This document shows, one piece after another, positions 8,795-16,584 of a stretch of DNA of 64,000 nt. The first letter of the stretch is position 1; every line of letters starts with the position of its first letter. Origin of the DNA: Pseudomonas fluorescens (GTDB lineage: Bacteria > Pseudomonadota > Gammaproteobacteria > Pseudomonadales > Pseudomonadaceae); contig NZ_VCNJ01000008.1 in assembly GCF_005938625.1 (NCBI RefSeq), forward strand, positions 293,996 through 357,995, given 5' to 3'. The notes under the pieces were generated by a model. It saw only the letters and a program-made list of their open reading frames with translations. It made no database searches and was not told where the DNA came from. Position numbers and translations under genes: made by a program.

Positions 8795-9886
8795 TTATTC
8801 GGAGGGCACGTATTCTACAACTTCCAGATCGAAACCGGATATCGCATTAAATTTCATTGGCGCGGACATCAGGCGCATTTTGCGTACACCAAGGTCACGC
8901 AGGATCTGCGAACCGGCACCGACGATGCTGTAAGTCGTCGGTTTTTTCGGCGCAGCCTGATCACCGGTTTCGCGGATATGTGCCAGCAGCACGTCGCCGT
9001 CGAGCGGGTGACCGAGCAACAGCACCACACCGCTGCCCGCTTCGGCAACCGCAGCCATGGCGGCGCGCAGGCTCCAGCGGCCCGGCTGTTTGACCATCAA
9101 CAGGTCGCGCAGCGGATCCATGTTGTGCACGCGAACCAGCGTCGGCTCTTCGGCGCAAACAGTGCCCAGGGTCAGGGCCATGTGCACGTCGCCTTCCACC
9201 GAATCACGATAGGTCACCAGGTTGAATTGGCCCAGTTCGCTGTCCAGTGGCTGCTCGGCAATCCGCTGAACGGTACGTTCGTGGATCATCCGGTAGTGGA
9301 TCAGGTCGGCGATGGTGCCGATCTTGATGTTGTGTTCAGCGGCAAACTCTTCGAGTTCAGCACGACGGGACATGGTGCCGTCGTCGTTCATCACTTCGCA
9401 GATCACCCCGCTCGGCTCGAAACCGGCCATGCGCGCGAGGTCGCAAGCGGCTTCGGTGTGGCCAGCGCGAGCGAGGGTGCCGCCGGCCTGGGCCATCAGC
9501 GGGAAGATGTGGCCCGGGCTGACGATGTCTTCAGCCTTGGCGTCCTTGGCGGCCGCCGCTTGCACGGTGCGCGCACGGTCAGCGGCGGAGATGCCGGTGG
9601 TGACGCCTTCGGCGGCTTCGATCGAGACGGTGAACTTGGTGCCGAAACCGGAACCGTTGCGCGGCGCCATCAGTGGCAGCTTCAACAGTTCGCAGCGCTC
9701 GCGGCTCATCGGCATGCAGATCAGGCCACGGGCGTGCTTGGCCATGAAGTTGATGTGTTCGGCCTGGCAGCATTCGGCGGCCATGATCAGGTCGCCTTCG
9801 TTCTCGCGGTCTTCGTCATCCATGAGGATGACCATCTTGCCTTGGCGGATGTCTTCAACCAGTTCTTCGATGCTATTGAGCGCCAC
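8795..9886 (-). CDS. ribBA: 3,4-dihydroxy-2-butanone-4-phosphate synthase with degenerate GTP cyclohydrolase II domain
   Basis: The 363-residue protein has an intact N-terminal RibB domain (residues 1-200). This carries DDEDRENEGDLI at 23-34, SPGHIFPL at 123-130 and AGHTEAACDLARMAG from 141, which make the four-carbon unit from ribulose-5-phosphate. The C-terminal 160 residues resemble GTP cyclohydrolase II, but the zinc motif is replaced. After RVHN at 252-255 comes MDPLRDLLMVKQPG, with none of the three cysteines. This half is therefore probably inactive, and the separate RibA at 4607-5224 would supply that step. Many databases call such proteins RibBA or RibB. Confidence 0.95.
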   Translation of the reverse strand: MALNSIEELVEDIRQGKMVILMDDEDRENEGDLIMAAECCQAEHINFMAKHARGLICMPMSRERCELLKLPLMAPRNGSGFGTKFTVSIEAAEGVTTGISAADRARTVQAAAAKDAKAEDIVSPGHIFPLMAQAGGTLARAGHTEAACDLARMAGFEPSGVICEVMNDDGTMSRRAELEEFAAEHNIKIGTIADLIHYRMIHERTVQRIAEQPLDSELGQFNLVTYRDSVEGDVHMALTLGTVCAEEPTLVRVHNMDPLRDLLMVKQPGRWSLRAAMAAVAEAGSGVVLLLGHPLDGDVLLAHIRETGDQAAPKKPTTYSIVGAGSQILRDLGVRKMRLMSAPMKFNAISGFDLEVVEYVPSE

Positions 9887-9917
9887 AAGGCACCCCCCTT
9901 CTTTCGAATTTAGAGCT

Positions 9918-10580
9918 TCAGGATTTGAGGTAGCCGTTTTGGGCCAGAAAGCTTTCAGTAATGCCGCCAGCGCTCGGCTCTGCGGCCTTGTCGCCGAGGA
10001 GCAGACGCTCCAGATAACGCGCCAGCAAGTCGACTTCCAGATTCACCCGGCGACCTGGCTTGTAAGAAGCCATGATGGTTTCGCTCAGGGTGTGCGGGAT
10101 GATCGTCAGCATGAATTCGGCGCCATCGACTTCGTTCACGGTCAGGCTGGTGCCGTCGACAGTGATCGAACCTTTGTGGGCGATGTACTTGGCCAGCTCT
10201 TTCGGCGCACGGATGCGAAATTCCACGGCACGGGCATTGTCACTGCGCGAGACGATTTCGCCGACGCCGTCGACGTGGCCGCTGACCAGATGCCCGCCGA
10301 GACGGGTGGTCGGGGTCAGGGCTTTTTCCAGATTGACCGGGCTGCCGCTTTTCAGGTCGTTCATGGCGGTGCAGTCCAGCGTTTCACGGCTGACGTCGGC
10401 GGCAAAGCCGTCGCCCGGCAGCTCGACCGCAGTCAGGCAGACGCCGTTGACCGCGATGCTGTCGCCAAGTTTGACGTCGCTCAGGTCGAGCTTGCCGGTG
10501 GCGACGTGGACCCGCACATCACCGCCCTTTGGGGTCAGTGCGCGGATACTGCCGATGGATTCGATGATGCCGGTAAACAT
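9918..10580 (-). CDS. ribE: riboflavin synthase, alpha subunit
   Basis: The 220-residue protein performs the final step, dismutating two lumazines to riboflavin. It starts with MFTGIIESIG and shows two tandem lumazine-binding barrels. The first has GDSIAVNGVCLTAVEL and the second has GSITVDGTSLTVNEV; the linker between them carries GGHLVSGHVDGVGEI. The C-terminal ARYLERLL helix for trimer formation is present. It sits between ribD and ribBA on the minus strand. The symbol ribC is used for the same enzyme in some species. Confidence 0.97.
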   Translation of the reverse strand: MFTGIIESIGSIRALTPKGGDVRVHVATGKLDLSDVKLGDSIAVNGVCLTAVELPGDGFAADVSRETLDCTAMNDLKSGSPVNLEKALTPTTRLGGHLVSGHVDGVGEIVSRSDNARAVEFRIRAPKELAKYIAHKGSITVDGTSLTVNEVDGAEFMLTIIPHTLSETIMASYKPGRRVNLEVDLLARYLERLLLGDKAAEPSAGGITESFLAQNGYLKS

Positions 10581-10627
10581 GGGGTTCTCCTTGAGAACTA
10601 AGCCAGCGCTAACGCGATGGCCGGGAA

Positions 10628-11761
10628 TTATACGCTCGCCGCTTGAGCAGGGATGGCAGTGACTCGCCAGTCATCGCCCACCGCGCGAATTTCAGTGATT
10701 TTCAGCTCCGGCGCATCCTTCATATAAGCCAACGGCCAGTCCAGAAGAGGACGCGCCGAAGAGCCGAGAAACTTGCCGGCGATGAAGATCACGAACTCGT
10801 CGACCAGACCGAGCTGAGCAAAAGCACCGGCCAGACGCGGGCCGGCTTCGACCAGCACCTCGTTGACGCCACGGTTAGCCAGTTCAATCAGCAATTGATG
10901 CAGATCGACCTGTCCGTCCTCACCCGGCACGATCAGGCACTCGGGGCCGTGAGCGTATTGCTCTTCGATCGCGACGCAGGTGGCGACCAACGCCGGGCCA
11001 GCCTTGAAGAACGGCGCATCCAGCGGCACCCGCAGGCGCCCGTCGATCAGCACGCGCAGCGGCGGACGGCTCATGGCCAGCGCGGTTTGCTCACTGTCCA
11101 GACCGAGTTCGTCAGCGCGAACAGTCAAGCGCGCGCCATCGGCCAGCACGGTGTCGGCGCCGGTCAGGATCACGGCGGCCTGAGCGCGCAAACGCTGGAC
11201 GGCCGAACGTGCGGCCGGGCCGGTAATCCATTGACTCTCACCGCTTTCCATCGCCGTGCGCCCATCAAGGCTCATGGCCAACTTGACCCGCACGAACGGC
11301 AAGCCGTGTTCCATGCGCTTCAGAAAACCTTGATTGAGTTTGCGCGCCTCAGCTTCCAGCACACCACTTTCGGTGGCGATGCCGGCATCGGCCAGGCGCT
11401 GCAAACCGCGACCGGCGACTTGCGGATTCGGATCTCGCATCGCCGCCACGACTCGGCCGACACCGGCAGTCACCAGTGCATCAGCGCACGGCGGCGTGCG
11501 GCCATGGTGGCTGCACGGTTCGAGGGTCACGTAAGCGGTAGCGCCCCGGGCCAGCTCACCGGCGGCGCGCAGGGCATGGACTTCGGCGTGCGGTTCGCCG
11601 GCGCGTTCATGCCAGCCTTCGCCGACAATCTGCCCATCGCGCACCACCACACAGCCGACCCGCGGATTGGGATGGGTGGTGTAGTGACCTTTGCGCGCCA
11701 GCTCCAGCGCACGCGCCATGAAGTGGGCGTCGAGGACGGCCTGCTCGGCGACGGTGGTCAT
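10628..11761 (-). CDS. ribD: bifunctional riboflavin deaminase/reductase
   Basis: The 377-residue protein performs the second and third steps of the GTP branch. The N-terminal cytidine-deaminase-like domain has the zinc site [10 protein letters not shown] with [18 protein letters not shown]. The C-terminal reductase domain starts near residue 155 ([17 protein letters not shown]) and contains SQWITG and [14 protein letters not shown]. Its ATG overlaps the nrdR stop by four bases. This nrdR-ribD coupling is widespread in gammaproteobacteria. Confidence 0.97.
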   Translation of the reverse strand: MTTVAEQAVLDAHFMARALELARKGHYTTHPNPRVGCVVVRDGQIVGEGWHERAGEPHAEVHALRAAGELARGATAYVTLEPCSHHGRTPPCADALVTAGVGRVVAAMRDPNPQVAGRGLQRLADAGIATESGVLEAEARKLNQGFLKRMEHGLPFVRVKLAMSLDGRTAMESGESQWITGPAARSAVQRLRAQAAVILTGADTVLADGARLTVRADELGLDSEQTALAMSRPPLRVLIDGRLRVPLDAPFFKAGPALVATCVAIEEQYAHGPECLIVPGEDGQVDLHQLLIELANRGVNEVLVEAGPRLAGAFAQLGLVDEFVIFIAGKFLGSSARPLLDWPLAYMKDAPELKITEIRAVGDDWRVTAIPAQAASV

Positions 11762-12222
11762 TCTTTCACCGGTTCGCGGGCGAGGCGGTCGATCTCTTCG
11801 CGGAATTCGTTGAGGTCCTGGAAGCGCTTGTACACCGAGGCGAAACGGATGTAGGCGACTTCATCAAGCTTTTGCAATTCGGCCATGACCAGTTCGCCGA
11901 CCACAAGGGATTTGACCTCGCGTTCGCCGGTGGCGCGCAGCTTGTGCTTGATGTGAACCAGAGAGGATTCGAGGCGCTCGACGCTCACCGGACGTTTCTC
12001 CAGGGCGCGTTGCATGCCGGCGCGGAGTTTTTCTTCGTCGAACGGTTGGCGACTGCCGTCGGTTTTGATCAGGCGCGGCAACACCAGTTCGGCCGTCTCG
12101 AATGTCGTGAAACGCTCGCCGCAGGCCAGGCATTCACGCCGGCGGCGCACCTGTTCGCCCTCGGCGACCAGACGCGAGTCGATGACCTTGGTGTCGTTGG
12201 CACCGCAGAAGGGACAGTGCAT
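11758..12222 (-). CDS. nrdR: ribonucleotide reductase regulator NrdR
   Basis: The 154-residue repressor senses ATP/dATP through an ATP-cone and binds NrdR boxes before ribonucleotide reductase genes. The N-terminal zinc ribbon is complete (CPFCG near the start and CLACGERF further on). The ATP-cone follows, with [19 protein letters not shown] and [13 protein letters not shown]. The start at 12222 (MHCPFCG) is chosen because it is the family N-terminus; the frame continues upstream without homology. It heads the leftward rib/nus/thi gene run. Confidence 0.97.
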   Translation of the reverse strand: MHCPFCGANDTKVIDSRLVAEGEQVRRRRECLACGERFTTFETAELVLPRLIKTDGSRQPFDEEKLRAGMQRALEKRPVSVERLESSLVHIKHKLRATGEREVKSLVVGELVMAELQKLDEVAYIRFASVYKRFQDLNEFREEIDRLAREPVKE

Positions 12223-12350
12223 GGTGGCTGGCAACAAAAAAAGGGAGGGCCATGGTAGCGCATCCCGGTGGCAAGACAAGCCATAGGCTTTGCGGTATAC
12301 AGAACGGCATGATCGTTTGATCCATGGATTTCATTTTGCCGGAGCATCCA

Positions 12351-12815
12351 ATGCCGTTACGTCCGCTCGTTTTGCTCAGTCTTTTCAGCCTGCTGGTGGC
12401 CTGTGGCAGCGATGCACCCAAGCCCCAGCCGCCAACGCCTGGCCCGGCGCCGCAGCAAGCGCAGAAAAAAGCCAAAGAGGCTGCTGACCTCGGCCCGCTG
12501 CCGGCCTATCAACGTGAACTGAGCGGCACCCTGCAAGGCGTGCCGGCCGGCGCCGAAGTTGAGCTGGCGCTGCTGGTGATCGACGAGAAGGATCGCCCGC
12601 AACAATTGCTCGCCAGTTCCAGCCTGATCGGCAATAACCAGATTCTGCCGTTTCGCCTGCGCTTCAACCCGGACGCCTTCCCGGCTGGCGTGCGGGTTGA
12701 GCTGCGCGGCCGCGCCAGCCAGTCCGGGCAGTTGATTCTGCATCTGCCGTCGCAAACCATCACCCAGCCGACTACTCAGGCGCTGGGCCAACTGCAATTT
12801 GTCAAAGCACCATGA
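12351..12815 (+). CDS. YbaY-like lipoprotein
   Basis: The 154-residue protein has a lipoprotein signal (MPLRPLVLLSLFSLLVAC) with the lipobox cysteine at residue 18, then a proline/alanine/lysine-rich linker. A beta-rich domain resembling YbaY/YscW follows (LSGTLQGVPAGAEVELALLVID to the end). Its role is unknown; the family is an outer-membrane lipoprotein group related to type III pilotin chaperones. The ATG at 12351 is chosen over 12324 because GGAG lies six bases upstream and the signal peptide begins there. The methyltransferase gene overlaps its stop by four bases. Confidence 0.8.
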   Translation: MPLRPLVLLSLFSLLVACGSDAPKPQPPTPGPAPQQAQKKAKEAADLGPLPAYQRELSGTLQGVPAGAEVELALLVIDEKDRPQQLLASSSLIGNNQILPFRLRFNPDAFPAGVRVELRGRASQSGQLILHLPSQTITQPTTQALGQLQFVKAP

Positions 12816-13465
12816 ATGCACCGCTAGACCTGCAACAGGCGTTAGGTCAATTGCTCGGCGACGCCAGACTCAAGGTCTGTGCGTTGCCGGACACTGATTT
12901 ACAGCTATGGCTGATCGATGGCGACAACATGGATCGCGAGTTCAGCCAGGAAGAAATTCAGCGAATTCTGCACGAGCCACCGTATTGGGGTTTCTGCTGG
13001 GCCAGTGGTCTGGCGGTGGCGCGGTATCTGGCGGAGTTTCCCGAGTGGGTGCGCGGTAAACGCGTGCTGGATTTCGGCGCGGGTTCCGGGATTGCCGGGA
13101 TTGCGGCGGTCAAGGCCGGCGCGCTGGAAGTGGTGGCCTGCGATCTCGATCCGTTAGCGATTGCCGCGTGTAAGGCGAACGCCGAGCTCAATGATGTGCA
13201 GATGAGTTATTCAACGGACTTCTTCGCCGAGGCGGATCGGTTTGATCTGATTCTGGTGGCGGATGTGTTGTATGACCGGGCGAATCTGCCGTTGCTCGAT
13301 GCATTTTTGAGCCGTGGCCGCGAGGCGTTGGTCGCGGATTCGCGGGTTCGGGATTTTCGCCATCCGTTGTATGAACGCATTGAAATGCTTGAGGCGATGA
13401 CGTTGCCGGATCTGGCCGAGCCTGAGGAATTTCGGCATGTCAGCCTGTACCACGCGCGGCGCTAG
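12812..13465 (+). CDS. class I SAM-dependent methyltransferase, ETF-beta lysine methyltransferase-like
   Basis: The 217-residue protein has the SAM-binding fold: motif I VLDFGAGSGIAGIAA, motif II VVACDLDPLAIAA, and DLILVADVLYD after strand 4. A YWGFCWASGLAVARYL stretch precedes motif I. This layout is that of the METTL20/ETF-beta protein-lysine methyltransferases, also known from bacteria. Family placement is by pattern, not by search. It starts within the stop of the lipoprotein gene, so the two are probably co-translated. Its true substrate could be another protein. Confidence 0.85.
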   Translation: MNAPLDLQQALGQLLGDARLKVCALPDTDLQLWLIDGDNMDREFSQEEIQRILHEPPYWGFCWASGLAVARYLAEFPEWVRGKRVLDFGAGSGIAGIAAVKAGALEVVACDLDPLAIAACKANAELNDVQMSYSTDFFAEADRFDLILVADVLYDRANLPLLDAFLSRGREALVADSRVRDFRHPLYERIEMLEAMTLPDLAEPEEFRHVSLYHARR

Positions 13466-13472
13466 CCAAAAG

Positions 13473-13565
13473 CATCGCTGGCAAGCCAGGTCCCACAGTG
13501 ACCGAGTCGAACCAACATTTCGTATACGACACAGAACCCTGTGGGAGCTGGCTTGCCAGCGATGG
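13473..13565. repeat. REP doublet, family C
   Basis: The arms CATCGCTGGCAAGCCAG and CTGGCTTGCCAGCGATG face each other, each followed inwards by a TCCCACAG-type segment. A second copy lies at 18411-18510. It occupies most of the gap between the methyltransferase and thioredoxin-like genes. Confidence 0.9.
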
Positions 13566-13663
13566 CGTCCTGCCTAGCGATACACCTCTCAAATCTGCCC
13601 CGCTTCCGGCCACACCCCGCCAAGCCGTATAGTTGCCCCATCCACGCTTCTACGAGATCCCCC

Positions 13664-14536
13664 ATGAGCGAGCAAACGCCGTACATCTTCGACGCCACGA
13701 CGGCCGATTTCGACCAGTCGGTGATCGAGGCTTCTTTCAACAAACCGGTGCTGGTGGATTTCTGGGCCGAATGGTGTGCGCCGTGCAAGGCGCTGATGCC
13801 GATGCTGCAAGGCATTGCCGAGAGCTATCAGGGTGAATTGCTGCTGGCCAAGGTCAACTGCGACATCGAGCAGGACATCGTCGCCCGCTTCGGCATACGC
13901 AGCCTGCCGACCGTGGTGCTGTTCAAGGACGGTCAACCGGTCGACGGCTTTGCCGGTGCACAACCAGAGTCCGCCGTCCGCGCTCTGCTTGAGCCGCATG
14001 TGCAGATGCCGCCACCCGCTGCGGCCGATCCCTTCGAGCAGGCTCAGGCGTTGTTCGATGACGGCCGTTACGCCGACGCCGAAGCGGCGCTGGTGGTGAT
14101 GCTCACTGAAGACAACACTAACGCCAAGGCGCAGATCCTCTACGCGCGCTGCCTGACTGAACGCGGCGAGCTGGACGAAGCGCAAACCGTGCTGGATGCA
14201 GTCAAGAGCGATGAGCATAAGGCTGCGTTGGCCGGAGCCAAGGCGCAGATCAAGTTCCTCGGTCTGGCGCGCGATCTGCCGGATGCGGCTGACTTGAAAG
14301 CGCGTTTGGCGAAAGATCCGCAGGACGATGAGGCGGTGTATCAACTGGCGATTCAGCAGCTCGCTCGCCAGCAGTATGAGGCGGCGCTGGATGCACTACT
14401 GAAGCTGTTTATCCGCAACCGCAGCTACAGCGAAGGTTTGCCGCACAAAACCTTGCTGCAGGTGTTCGAGCTGCTGGGCAACGATCATCCGTTGGTCAGC
14501 GTTTACCGCCGCAAGATGTTTGCTGCGCTTTATTAA
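13664..14536 (+). CDS. cnoX: thioredoxin-TPR co-chaperone, CnoX/YbbN-like
   Basis: The 290-residue protein has an N-terminal thioredoxin domain with Cys38 and Cys41 in WCAPCK and the cis-proline segment SLPTVVLFKDG. A TPR-like helical region follows from about residue 120 (DPFEQAQALFDDGRYADAEAAL). CnoX/YbbN proteins shield substrates for GroEL and DnaK under oxidative stress. E. coli YbbN lacks the canonical CxxC, whereas this one keeps it and may retain redox activity. The start at 13664 is chosen because upstream in-frame sequence runs through a REP element. The stop touches the next REP. Confidence 0.9.
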   Translation: MSEQTPYIFDATTADFDQSVIEASFNKPVLVDFWAEWCAPCKALMPMLQGIAESYQGELLLAKVNCDIEQDIVARFGIRSLPTVVLFKDGQPVDGFAGAQPESAVRALLEPHVQMPPPAAADPFEQAQALFDDGRYADAEAALVVMLTEDNTNAKAQILYARCLTERGELDEAQTVLDAVKSDEHKAALAGAKAQIKFLGLARDLPDAADLKARLAKDPQDDEAVYQLAIQQLARQQYEAALDALLKLFIRNRSYSEGLPHKTLLQVFELLGNDHPLVSVYRRKMFAALY

Positions 14537-14618
14537 GATCAAAAGATCGCAGCCTTCGGCAGCTCCTACATTGGAACCGTGTACATCCTTGTAGGAGCTG
14601 CCGCAGGCTGCGATCCTT
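14537..14618. repeat. REP doublet, family B (outward order)
   Basis: The arm order is reversed relative to the other family B copies flanking convergent genes: GATCAAAAG comes first and TGTAGGAGCTGCCGCAGG second. It lies directly after the cnoX stop codon and before the convergent gene at 14625. Confidence 0.85.
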
Positions 14619-14624
14619 TACGGT

Positions 14625-14984
14625 TCACTCGATCCAGCTGTAGAGCGGCGTATCCCCGCCGCTCACGACTTTCACGTCCGAACTGTGGCGCAGGCGCACC
14701 AGCAAGCGTTTACCTGCCACCGCGCTGCCGGTCAGCCCTTCCAGTTGATCAAGCAGGTCCGGACCGCTGAGCTGCCCGGCCTTGCGCAACAGATCCTTGG
14801 CCAACTGCCACAAGGCATCGTCCTGATTAAGCGGTTTCGCCGCAGGGGCTGCCGCGACCGCTGCAGATTCAGCGACCGGCGCCTGCCCATTCAGTGCCGA
14901 ACCGAGCTTCGCCCAGTCGCCGTCATCCAGTTCCACCGTCAAGTCCACCGGCACATCGCCGACGGTTCCGCGTATCCGCAACAT
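14625..14984 (-). CDS. conserved hypothetical protein
   Basis: The 119-residue protein has no signal peptide or membrane segment. It has an N-terminal beta-like part (MLRIRGTVGDVPVDLTVELDD), an alanine/proline-rich linker (AESAAVAAAPAAKPL) and a C-terminal helical and strand part (LLRKAGQLSGPDLLDQLEGL, KRLLVRLRHSSDVKV). I do not recognise a family. It points away from the zinc operon, and its start region and the Zur-like site share the gap at 14985-15119. Confidence 0.75.
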   Translation of the reverse strand: MLRIRGTVGDVPVDLTVELDDGDWAKLGSALNGQAPVAESAAVAAAPAAKPLNQDDALWQLAKDLLRKAGQLSGPDLLDQLEGLTGSAVAGKRLLVRLRHSSDVKVVSGGDTPLYSWIE

Positions 14985-15070
14985 TGAGTTCGCTCCCGCA
15001 CTTTTCTGACCTGCATGCTCCCACGGGACTTGTGCAACGCCAAGCGCACGGGCAAACTCTGCGCACTTTC

Positions 15071-15088
15071 GTTATAAGATTACATAAC
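15071..15088. promoter_or_regulatory. candidate Zur operator before the zinc-responsive operon
   Basis: GTTAT and ATAAC arms, 8 bases apart, form an imperfect palindrome (GTTATAAGATTACATAAC). It resembles the AT-rich Zur boxes of gammaproteobacteria and lies 31 bases before the start of the His-rich gene. A TATAAG element inside it could serve as the -10, so bound Zur would block transcription. The call rests on motif similarity plus the downstream genes. Confidence 0.6.
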
Positions 15089-15119
15089 AAACTCTTCACT
15101 TTACTTCCCGGAGACCGCC

Positions 15120-15719
15120 ATGCGTCGTCTGCTGCTCGCTTTGCCGTTTGCCCTGTTGCCGCTGGCCATCGCCCATGCGGCTGATGAGCATGACCACGAT
15201 CACGACCATGAACACGGCAGCCTCGGCGCACATGAACATGGCGTTGGTCGCCTGAACGCTGCGCTCGACGGTCAGACCCTGGAGCTTGAGCTGGAAAGCC
15301 CGGCGATGAACCTCGTGGGTTTCGAACACGTTGCCTCCACCGATGCCGATAAAGCCAAAGTCGCTGCTGCCCGTGCGCAACTGGAAAAACCGTTGACCCT
15401 GTTCAGCCTGCCCGCCGCAGCCGGTTGCAAAGTGGTCAGCCAGGAACTCGAAAGCCCGTTGTTCGGCGACAAGCCGGATGCCGACGACCATGGCGACGAT
15501 GAAGCGGACAAGGACGGTCACGAGCATCACCATGACCACAGCGAAATCCACGCGCATTACCAATTCAGCTGTGCCGCACCGGGTGCATTGAAGACGCTGG
15601 ATCTGGCGAACATTTTCAATACCTTCCCGGCGACGCAGAAAATTCAGGTACAACTGATCAGCGCCAGCGGCCAGCAAGGTACTGAAGTGACAGCCAAGGC
15701 TGCCGCGCTGAAATTCTGA
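15120..15719 (+). CDS. His-rich DUF2796 periplasmic protein (zinc-responsive; ZrgA-like)
   Basis: The 199-residue protein has a signal peptide (MRRLLLALPFALLPLAIAHA) and two histidine/aspartate clusters. One lies just after cleavage (DEHDHDHDHEHG) and one in the middle (DGHEHHHDHSEIHAH), a typical low-affinity zinc-catching design. DUF2796 proteins include the zinc-uptake ZrgA of Vibrio. It is followed by an ABC ATPase, a MacB-like permease and a DUF3299 protein. From memory, P. aeruginosa PA4063-PA4066 has the same order and is Zur-repressed. Zinc delivery or sensing in the periplasm is the likely job. Confidence 0.88.
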   Translation: MRRLLLALPFALLPLAIAHAADEHDHDHDHEHGSLGAHEHGVGRLNAALDGQTLELELESPAMNLVGFEHVASTDADKAKVAAARAQLEKPLTLFSLPAAAGCKVVSQELESPLFGDKPDADDHGDDEADKDGHEHHHDHSEIHAHYQFSCAAPGALKTLDLANIFNTFPATQKIQVQLISASGQQGTEVTAKAAALKF

Positions 15720-15756
15720 TAACACCGAAAATCCCCTGTGATCCACCGCGATCCAA

Positions 15757-15842
15757 TGTAGGAGCTGCCGAAGGCTGCGATCTTTTGATCTTGCTTTAAG
15801 AAGATCAGGATCAAAAGATCGCAGCCTTCGGCAGCTCCTACA
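15757..15842. repeat. REP doublet, family B, inside an operon
   Basis: The facing arms TGTAGGAGCTGCCGAAGG and its complement lie between the DUF2796 gene and the ABC ATPase gene. Such an element can lower downstream expression or stabilise the upstream mRNA, giving more of the His-rich protein than of the transporter. Confidence 0.9.
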
Positions 15843-15872
15843 GGGGCTATGAAAACCCATGAAACTGGTGCC

Positions 15873-16583
15873 ATGACCCAAGCACTCATCGAACTGTCCG
15901 ACCTGGGCTTCAACTGGCCCGGTCACCCGCCGTTGCTGGACATCCCGGCGTTCCGCCTGGAAGCCGGCGAAACCCTGTTCCTCAAAGGCCCCAGCGGCAG
16001 CGGCAAGACCACCTTGCTCGGCTTGCTCGGCGGCGTGCAGAAACCCGGTCGCGGCAGCATTCGTCTGCTCGGCCAGGAACTCACCGAACTCTCTGCCGGC
16101 GCTCGCGATACTTTTCGCGTCGACCACACCGGCTACATCTTCCAGCAGTTCAACCTGCTGCCATTCCTCTCGGTGCGCGAGAACGTTGAACTACCTTGTC
16201 ACTTTTCCAAACTGCGCGCGCAACGGGCGAAACAGCGCCACGGCAGCGTCGATCAAGCCGCCGCCACCCTCCTCGCCCACTTGGGTTTGAAGGATGAAAG
16301 CATCCTCAGCCGTCGCGCCGATTCACTGTCGATTGGCCAACAGCAACGGGTTGCCGCCGCACGCGCATTGATCGGCCAGCCAGAACTGGTGATCGCCGAC
16401 GAACCAACCTCGGCGCTGGATTACGACGCCCGGGAAAACTTCATTCGCCTGCTGTTCGCTGAATGCCGCGAGGCCGGATCCAGTCTGCTGTTCGTCAGCC
16501 ACGATCAGAGTCTGGCGCCGCTGTTCGACCGTCATTTGTCCCTGGCCGAACTCAATCGCGCCGCCACGTCTGCCGAGGTCTGA
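15873..16583 (+). CDS. ABC transporter ATP-binding protein (MacB/LolD-like)
   Basis: The 236-residue protein has Walker A GPSGSGKTT, Q-loop FQQFNLLPFLSVREN, signature LSIGQQQRVAAARAL, Walker B LVIADEPTSALD and H-loop LLFVSHD. The sequence is closest to the LolD/MacB class, which power mechanotransmission across the envelope rather than channel-type import. The permease gene follows after one base. The start at 15873 (MTQALIEL) is preferred; an ATG at 15849 lies immediately after the REP arm and would add eight residues. Zinc-related function is inferred from the operon. Confidence 0.9.
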   Translation: MTQALIELSDLGFNWPGHPPLLDIPAFRLEAGETLFLKGPSGSGKTTLLGLLGGVQKPGRGSIRLLGQELTELSAGARDTFRVDHTGYIFQQFNLLPFLSVRENVELPCHFSKLRAQRAKQRHGSVDQAAATLLAHLGLKDESILSRRADSLSIGQQQRVAAARALIGQPELVIADEPTSALDYDARENFIRLLFAECREAGSSLLFVSHDQSLAPLFDRHLSLAELNRAATSAEV

Positions 16584-16584
16584 G

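Noticed and set aside
8771..9913. Open frame of 380 codons opposite ribBA
   Set aside because: It is antisense to an unmistakable gene and has no recognisable domain.
10643..11854. Open frame of 403 codons opposite ribD
   Set aside because: It is fully antisense to ribD and shows no protein-family features.
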